This document shows positions 59,095-64,000 of a DNA stretch of 64,000 bases, one piece after another (the first letter of the stretch is position 1; each line of letters opens with the position of its first letter). The translations under genes were made by a program, and so were the position numbers. The notes beneath the pieces are model-generated. The model saw nothing but the letters and a program-made list of their open reading frames with translations, was not told the DNA's origin and searched no databases. The stretch is from Bin80 sp965219915 (GTDB taxonomy: Bacteria; Bacteroidota; Rhodothermia; Rhodothermales; Bin80): NCBI GenBank assembly GCA_965219915.1, contig OZ244794.1:1364001-1428000 (forward strand). The letters are read 5' to 3'.

Positions 59095-60141
59095 ATGGAG
59101 CGACCATACTTATTTGAGGATGTATCTCAATCTGATCGCAGGCTGACAATAGGTCTGTTTACGGCGGCAATCGTCTGTATTGTTGCCGTGATCCATTCTG
59201 TACCGATGCCCACACGTGCGGGTGTGGACCGATCCATAGAAAGTTTTGCTTTGGAATCGAGGGCAATTGCAGTGCGTTCTGCAGAGGAGATTGATATGGA
59301 GGAAGTGCCCGAAGAAGTTGTAGTGGAGGAGCCGGAGGTGACACTGGAAGATTTTGATGGCCTGCTGTCTTCCTTTTTGGACCCGACCCTGTCCGATGCT
59401 GCTTCGTCGGATGCAGAACTGCTGGGAACGGAAACCACAGAATCGTCCCTCCGAATAGATCTAGATCTGGATTTCGGGACCGAAGATGTCCTAGGAGGAA
59501 TCGGGACGGGTAGCGCTGATCTTAACGCAGACCTGTTTCCGCAAGCCGAACGGGGCACAGGAACGCCGTTGCGCCCGAATATTGTGTCCGGATTCAGTCG
59601 TTCCTCGGACACTCAGCTCACAGATGGCACTGGTGATTTATCGGAGGATGAACTCACGCTTCGGCAGGAGAACTCGGTCCGCCTCGAGATCCTTGAGTCG
59701 GTGTACGAAGGATTGGATCGGAGTGCCCTGACCCCTGAAGAGATTGCCCGTGAGGATGCTGTGGTGCTGTGGATGAAAGCGTCCCAAGGGACGTCGCTGG
59801 ACCCTGCCATCCGGGCCTTGTTCAGGTCGGAATCTACAGACCTAGTGTTCAAGGGCACTGTTCTGTTGGACGGCCAGACTTGGACCGTGCAGCTAGCCTA
59901 CGCTCCCTCTAGCCGAACCCTGAAGATTGCATTGACCCAGGACAGCACGCTGTTTTACTTCATTGATCCGGGATTGCAAAACAGGGCCAATTACTGCGAA
60001 AAGGGTCGTACTGTACTTGATGCGGACTCCCGGGTGGTGACCGTGGAATCCGAGGAGATATCTGTGCAAAGCCCAGACGTAGTCCGGGTGTTCAACCAGT
60101 TTTTGTCATGGTGGTCCAACGAAACCCAGTCTAATGGATGA
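59095..60141 (+). CDS. One-pass periplasmic protein in the TonB position, locus 2
   Basis: 348 residues. The membrane anchor is at ~21-41 (LTIGLFTAAIVCIVAVIHSV). A very acidic linker follows (EEIDMEEVPEEVVVEEPEV, ~65-85), where canonical TonB has Pro-Lys/Pro-Glu repeats. After a Ser/Thr/Gly-rich stretch, the C-terminal domain (~205-348) aligns with that of 7373-8299: VLWMKAS near its start, FYFIDPGLQ and FLSWWSN near the end. No TonB-domain signature is visible. The charge of the linker is opposite to the Arg-containing linker of the locus 1 protein. Likely a force transmitter driven by the Exb-like proteins (inference). Confidence 0.65.
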   Translation: MERPYLFEDVSQSDRRLTIGLFTAAIVCIVAVIHSVPMPTRAGVDRSIESFALESRAIAVRSAEEIDMEEVPEEVVVEEPEVTLEDFDGLLSSFLDPTLSDAASSDAELLGTETTESSLRIDLDLDFGTEDVLGGIGTGSADLNADLFPQAERGTGTPLRPNIVSGFSRSSDTQLTDGTGDLSEDELTLRQENSVRLEILESVYEGLDRSALTPEEIAREDAVVLWMKASQGTSLDPAIRALFRSESTDLVFKGTVLLDGQTWTVQLAYAPSSRTLKIALTQDSTLFYFIDPGLQNRANYCEKGRTVLDADSRVVTVESEEISVQSPDVVRVFNQFLSWWSNETQSNG

Positions 60142-60499
60142 GTCTTTTGTAGATATTGTTCTGATTATTTTAGCTGCGCTGGTAGCCGTGGCCGTGATGC
60201 CGGAGTTTGGTGTAGAGTTGCCGGTAAGCGCGGAGATTCAGGAAGGCGAGACCGTGTTCACACCTTTGCAGATTTCCGTGACGAACGCCGGGAGGTTGAC
60301 GTATCTGAATTCCTTGAATGAGGAGGAAGCCCTGCCGTATGCGGAGCTATACAACTTGGTTGTGGAAACGCCACCTGCGCGGATCGTCGAAATTCATGCC
60401 GATGAATCGGCGCCGGCCATCTACCTGCTGGAGGTGAACCGGATTATTCAGAAAGCCGGCAGGAACGCAGTCTTTTTGATTCAGGCAGAAGATGGATAA
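60134..60499 (+). CDS. ExbD/TolR-like protein, locus 2, second type
   Basis: 121 residues. The membrane segment FVDIVLIILAALVAVAVM carries the conserved aspartate at the ExbD position. The periplasmic part ends with EIHADESAPAIYLLEVNRIIQKAG, matching the 6634-7002 paralogue. No cysteines, as in that paralogue. In locus 1 the two ExbD types are adjacent; here the TonB-position gene lies between them. It overlaps both neighbours by 8 bases. Confidence 0.8.
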   Translation: MDESFVDIVLIILAALVAVAVMPEFGVELPVSAEIQEGETVFTPLQISVTNAGRLTYLNSLNEEEALPYAELYNLVVETPPARIVEIHADESAPAIYLLEVNRIIQKAGRNAVFLIQAEDG

Positions 60500-62039
60500 A
60501 ATCAGTAGGGTATTGCCGGTGCTGGTGGCAATGGTTTGGTTTGGATGTGCGCAGGTTACACCGGTCGTGGAGGAGGTGTCTCTTCCAGCACCCGAAACTG
60601 TGCCCACATTTGTGACTGGTCCTTTACCAGGCATTGATTCACTTATTATTCGAGATGTGGTGGACTCGTTTGATAGTACCTTTGTGGAGGCTACTTCGGA
60701 AGTCCAAGCACAAGCATGGTTTCTGGAAGGGCAGCAATTGGTGACGCATGCAGAGAGCGTTCTGACGGCCATTACGGGTCCCTCGGTGCTCAGTGACACC
60801 AATGCGAGCGGTGATCTGGATGCAGAAGCCTTTGCGGAGTCCGTCCAGCGTGCCCGCGAAGCGATAACCGACGCCACCAATGCGCAGGCAGCTCAGGACA
60901 GTACACTGGCACAGTCGCTGCTGGCGACGGCCCAGGCACGGCTGGAAGACGCCGTGGCACTCAATCCACGACATGAGGAATCCCGCTATCAACTAGCCCA
61001 GTTGTATCGCATTCGGGCCAGTTACTTCCAGGAACAACTTGCCTGGGAGGAAGCCCTTAAACTACTCAGGGGGCTCGCTGCCCTGCGTGCGAACGAACAC
61101 GGACTCTGGGGCGAGATGGCCATTGCGCTGGAGCATCTTGATCGCGACTCCGATGCCGCCGTTCTGTGGCTCCAGGCCGCAGATATCGTCCTGGAAAATA
61201 CACGACTAGCCTTTGACGAGATCCCGCTTGACAGCGCACAGGTCTTTACTTACAGTGTGCGTGCCTATCGGGCGTTTGTCCAGAGCAGAAACGGCAACGG
61301 CGTACACCGTGCCCTGCTTCAGGCCTACACCTATGCCACCTCTACTGATGCTGCCAGCAATGCACAGCAGGAACTGATCTGGGCCCAGTGGGATCACATG
61401 AATCTAGAGCATCGGCTCGTCTTTGACAGCTTGCGAAACGCCGCTCCCGAGACGCCCCAGCAAGTGCTGATCGAATTGGAAACACTCATTCCAGCACTGA
61501 CACGCCCCGCTGCACGTGCTGAAGCCAGATATACGCATGCCATTCTCTCGTACGAAAACGGATTCGAAGATCGTGCCTTGGAGACCCTGCAGGAACTCTG
61601 GCAGGCCGTACCAATGGAGTCAACACCTGCCCACATATCCGCTGCGGGTGATCGCCTGATCCAGAGCCCATCGCCGTATCCGATGTACGTAGAGGATCTG
61701 CGTCAGGCCTATGCCGCCCTGCTGTTTGATCGTGCCCGGACTCATCGCCAGGGAGGATCATCTGGATTGGCCTTTACCTATCTCATGCAGGTTGTGGACC
61801 TCGAAAGCACCTATACGGGAAAAGCCTACGTTGAGGCCCTGAGACTGGCCCGCTACAATCCGCAACAGGCCTTGAACCTTGAGCCAAGAGTGGAAGCGGT
61901 GTTTGACGAACTTGAACAGGAGGATCAGTTGGCCTACCTGCAGGAGATGGGGGAACTCTATCGCAGAATCGGAGAGCTCGACAAGACTCGAGCCCTGCTT
62001 GATCGTTTTAACGCTATTCGCGGCCAAACCTCCAACTGA
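60492..62039 (+). CDS. TPR-repeat lipoprotein, locus 2
   Basis: 515 residues. A lipoprotein signal peptide with a lipobox-like MVWFGC predicts lipidation at Cys-16. Helical repeats follow, with TPR-like pairs (ARLEDAVALNPRHEESRYQLAQLYRI, EMAIALEHLDRDSDAAVLWLQAADI, LAYLQEMGELYRRIGELDKTRALL). It is paralogous to 8296-9684, including the AYRAFVQS block (YHIRASRAFVQS in the other). Four bases separate it from the usher start, whereas in locus 1 it ends the operon. Confidence 0.75.
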   Translation: MDKISRVLPVLVAMVWFGCAQVTPVVEEVSLPAPETVPTFVTGPLPGIDSLIIRDVVDSFDSTFVEATSEVQAQAWFLEGQQLVTHAESVLTAITGPSVLSDTNASGDLDAEAFAESVQRAREAITDATNAQAAQDSTLAQSLLATAQARLEDAVALNPRHEESRYQLAQLYRIRASYFQEQLAWEEALKLLRGLAALRANEHGLWGEMAIALEHLDRDSDAAVLWLQAADIVLENTRLAFDEIPLDSAQVFTYSVRAYRAFVQSRNGNGVHRALLQAYTYATSTDAASNAQQELIWAQWDHMNLEHRLVFDSLRNAAPETPQQVLIELETLIPALTRPAARAEARYTHAILSYENGFEDRALETLQELWQAVPMESTPAHISAAGDRLIQSPSPYPMYVEDLRQAYAALLFDRARTHRQGGSSGLAFTYLMQVVDLESTYTGKAYVEALRLARYNPQQALNLEPRVEAVFDELEQEDQLAYLQEMGELYRRIGELDKTRALLDRFNAIRGQTSN

Positions 62040-62043
62040 CCCA

Positions 62044-64000
62044 ATGTACAAACCAGTTTCACGGATTTTCCTGCTGGTCCCTCTGTTAGCTGTGCCTGAA
62101 CTGTATGCCCAAGTGATGCAGCCCATTCGGGTATTGCAGGAAGCGCCTTGGGTCCTCAGTCCGATGTCGGCGCCGTCCATGCGTCCTGTTCCCGCCTACT
62201 GGGATCCCGACCAAAGTATTTACTTTGTTGATTTCCCGGCACTTCTGGAAGAGATCCAGATCCCGGTAGAGATTGAGGGCGCCAACGTGCGCGCACGGTA
62301 CGCGGAGACCGTGTATGACGTGGATTTTGCCCAAGGCACCGTGGAAGTTGACCTTGGATCCGGCAGGATAGATTCGTTGGACGCTGGAGGGTATTTTCCG
62401 AGCGGTGACCGTTTTCTGCTCACACCGTCAAACCTCCAGAAGGTCTTCCCTGAAGGAACGCTTGTATATGACACATCCCGACTGCTTCTCCAAGTATCAC
62501 AGGAGTTGTATGCCGCGCCTGGTTTCCAGGCACGGGCCCCCTCCCTTGAACTTGGCCCTCTGCTCTACGGACGTACGCGTCGATTGATCGGTGGTGCCTG
62601 GGTCGGGTACAGGATGAGCCGCAATCAGCGTTCCGAACACGCGACAGACTACAACGGTTCGTTCAACGTACGCGCCAGCGCGCTCTGGGGGCAGATTCAT
62701 GTTGACGCAACGGTATCCCACACCGACCGGACGGTAAGTACGTTGAGAAGGGCCAACTACTTATTGGATTTTCCAGAGTCACCTTTGATCACACAGATTG
62801 GACTGGGTCGCACCTACGAGCACCATTGGGTTGGCCGCCAGATGTATGAAGGACTGCGAATGAGCAACCGCCCGCTCTCTACTCGACACCAGCAGCGCGA
62901 AGCCCGACTCAGTGGCATTGCCGAGCCGAATGCAATCGTATCTGCCTTGGTCGCCGGTGTTGTGGCCGATCGTGTACAGGCCGACGGCCAGGGACGCTAC
63001 GAGCTGCACATTCCCGCCTATTATGGCACTCTTCAGACAGACATCGAAATTATCCCCGCCGGCGGCGGCCCCCCTACGCGGGAGACACGATCTCTCTTCA
63101 TTACCGAAGACTTGGTTCCCGCCGGCAGACTGTATTATAATCTGCAAGGCGGTCGGACACAAACCAGACAGCTCCCCTATGGGCATGCTCGCCTCAGCTA
63201 CGGAATCTCGAGCAGTTTAACCGCACTCAGTAGCTTTACGTACACAGATTCGGGGCAGACCGCTACACTAGGCGCCGCCAAACAGATAGCCGGCTCCATG
63301 ATGGTCAGCGCCGAACTTGCCTATCCTGCGCGCGCAGTCCGGGCGACGCTGCAGCTTTTCAGGAATCGCATGCAACTTCAGACTGATGCCATACTGTCAG
63401 AAGATTCCGAATTCAGCTTCTACAGACAGCGTTGGACAAGCCGATTCGGATGGAGTGCATCGCGGCTGAGCCTGTTTTTCCATGCAGATCACTCAGAATC
63501 CTTCAGTGGTCGGGTCTCCACCTATGCGCAAGCCTCCGGCACCGCGAGATTGGCCCGTCGAATTAGCTTAGTGCTTGCGGCCGGTCCCCGAATCACACGC
63601 TATGCATCAGACGCGCCCAGACAAGCGAGCACCCAGTGGCGCAGTACGCTCACCCGCTATGTGACGCCAGGCGCCTTCCGGGGGAGGGTTGGCTTCCAGG
63701 CTCACGGGGGCCAGTTTGAAGCATTGGATTTTGCAGGGGGGACTGTCCATGCTACGTACCGAACGGTTTCCTTTGGAGCACGGGTCGGCTATGACGCGGC
63801 GGCAGGAGGGATGAGTGCTTCGTTCTCCCTGCGCATAAATGCTCCTTGGGTCAGTTTTGCCAGCCATTCTTCCCTTGATCCAGATAACCCGTACCACCAG
63901 CAAAGCCTCTATGGTTCCATGGTCCTGGACCGCGCTCCCGCACTGTCCAGACATTCGCACCCTTGGAGCAGTGCGCTGTTGCAACCGTTCCTAGATATTG
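62044..64000 (+). CDS. Usher-like outer-membrane protein, locus 2 (3' end outside window)
   Basis: The frame is open from the ATG at 62044 to the window's end, giving 652 residues. The signal peptide is VSRIFLLVPLLAVPELYAQ. At ~296-340, SALVAGVVADRVQADGQGRYEL and YYGTLQTDIEIIPAGG match the corresponding block of the locus 1 usher (SGEVVDQVQADAEGRYEL, WYGTTKLEVRTRPLGG), followed in both by a strand and the LVPxxxxYY turn. Further downstream the sequence is a run of amphipathic strands as in an outer-membrane barrel. The N-terminal ~150 residues (WDPDQSIYFVDFPALLEEI) would be the subunit-receiving domain. The position at the end of the visible locus, rather than after the chaperone, is one of the rearrangements between the two loci. 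Confidence 0.75.
   Translation, partial: MYKPVSRIFLLVPLLAVPELYAQVMQPIRVLQEAPWVLSPMSAPSMRPVPAYWDPDQSIYFVDFPALLEEIQIPVEIEGANVRARYAETVYDVDFAQGTVEVDLGSGRIDSLDAGGYFPSGDRFLLTPSNLQKVFPEGTLVYDTSRLLLQVSQELYAAPGFQARAPSLELGPLLYGRTRRLIGGAWVGYRMSRNQRSEHATDYNGSFNVRASALWGQIHVDATVSHTDRTVSTLRRANYLLDFPESPLITQIGLGRTYEHHWVGRQMYEGLRMSNRPLSTRHQQREARLSGIAEPNAIVSALVAGVVADRVQADGQGRYELHIPAYYGTLQTDIEIIPAGGGPPTRETRSLFITEDLVPAGRLYYNLQGGRTQTRQLPYGHARLSYGISSSLTALSSFTYTDSGQTATLGAAKQIAGSMMVSAELAYPARAVRATLQLFRNRMQLQTDAILSEDSEFSFYRQRWTSRFGWSASRLSLFFHADHSESFSGRVSTYAQASGTARLARRISLVLAAGPRITRYASDAPRQASTQWRSTLTRYVTPGAFRGRVGFQAHGGQFEALDFAGGTVHATYRTVSFGARVGYDAAAGGMSASFSLRINAPWVSFASHSSLDPDNPYHQQSLYGSMVLDRAPALSRHSHPWSSALLQPFLDI

Overview
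The window looks like a cell-surface island from a Rhodothermota/Balneolota-like member of the wider Bacteroidota (FCB) group. The evidence is five exported proteins ending in a type IX secretion (T9SS) sorting domain (PNPFNPSTR-type in the giant proteins, PNPITD-type and PNYPNPF-type in others), Bacteroidota-style DUF4402 and DUF4397 domains, and moderate GC. The lineage is inferred from protein style; no rRNA or other marker gene is present. I found no tRNA, rRNA or CRISPR array.

1-9684: a tight one-strand operon, most genes overlapping at ATGA. In order: the end of a conserved hypothetical, three DUF4402-like (pilin-like) exported proteins, a PapD-like chaperone, an usher-like outer-membrane protein, a fourth DUF4402-like protein, an ExbB/TolQ-like channel subunit, two ExbD-like proteins, a one-pass protein in the TonB position, and a TPR lipoprotein. 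It combines a chaperone-usher assembly set with a proton-motive-force motor set. 54105-64000 holds a second, rearranged copy. There the DUF4402-like and chaperone modules are fused in one 1131-residue protein, followed by the hypothetical, an ExbD, the TonB-position protein, a second ExbD, the TPR lipoprotein and an usher cut by the window edge. Recurrence of the same families twice, plus the fusion, argues for one functional system. I regard it as a possible undescribed proton-powered chaperone-usher machine.

10600-28870: a large imperfect inverted repeat. Each arm holds a giant gene (about 2,485-2,503 codons: signal peptide, seven FN3 domains, beta-helix-like region, DUF4397, T9SS sorting domain), transcribed outward and ended by matching hairpin terminators. 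Between them lie a complete tyrosine recombinase (18603-19598), a relic of a third giant-gene/recombinase cassette (19716-20125), and four 20-bp sites with short inverted arms around 6-bp spacers. Two matching sites lie 62 and 63 bp upstream of the two giant genes in opposite orientation. This is the architecture expected of a switch that inverts its own promoter segment to alternate surface proteins. The right-hand giant gene carries a one-base deletion shortly after its signal peptide.

29651-53988: a one-polypeptide two-component regulator (GAF-PAS-histidine kinase-receiver-winged helix), divergent from a 4547-codon Calx-beta-type repeat adhesin ending in an autotransporter-like barrel. Then come a Calx-beta protein carrying only the tail of an M66-like metalloprotease, two tandem paralogous T9SS cargo proteins, a truncated N-terminal copy of an M6 metalloprotease, and the intact M6 metalloprotease.
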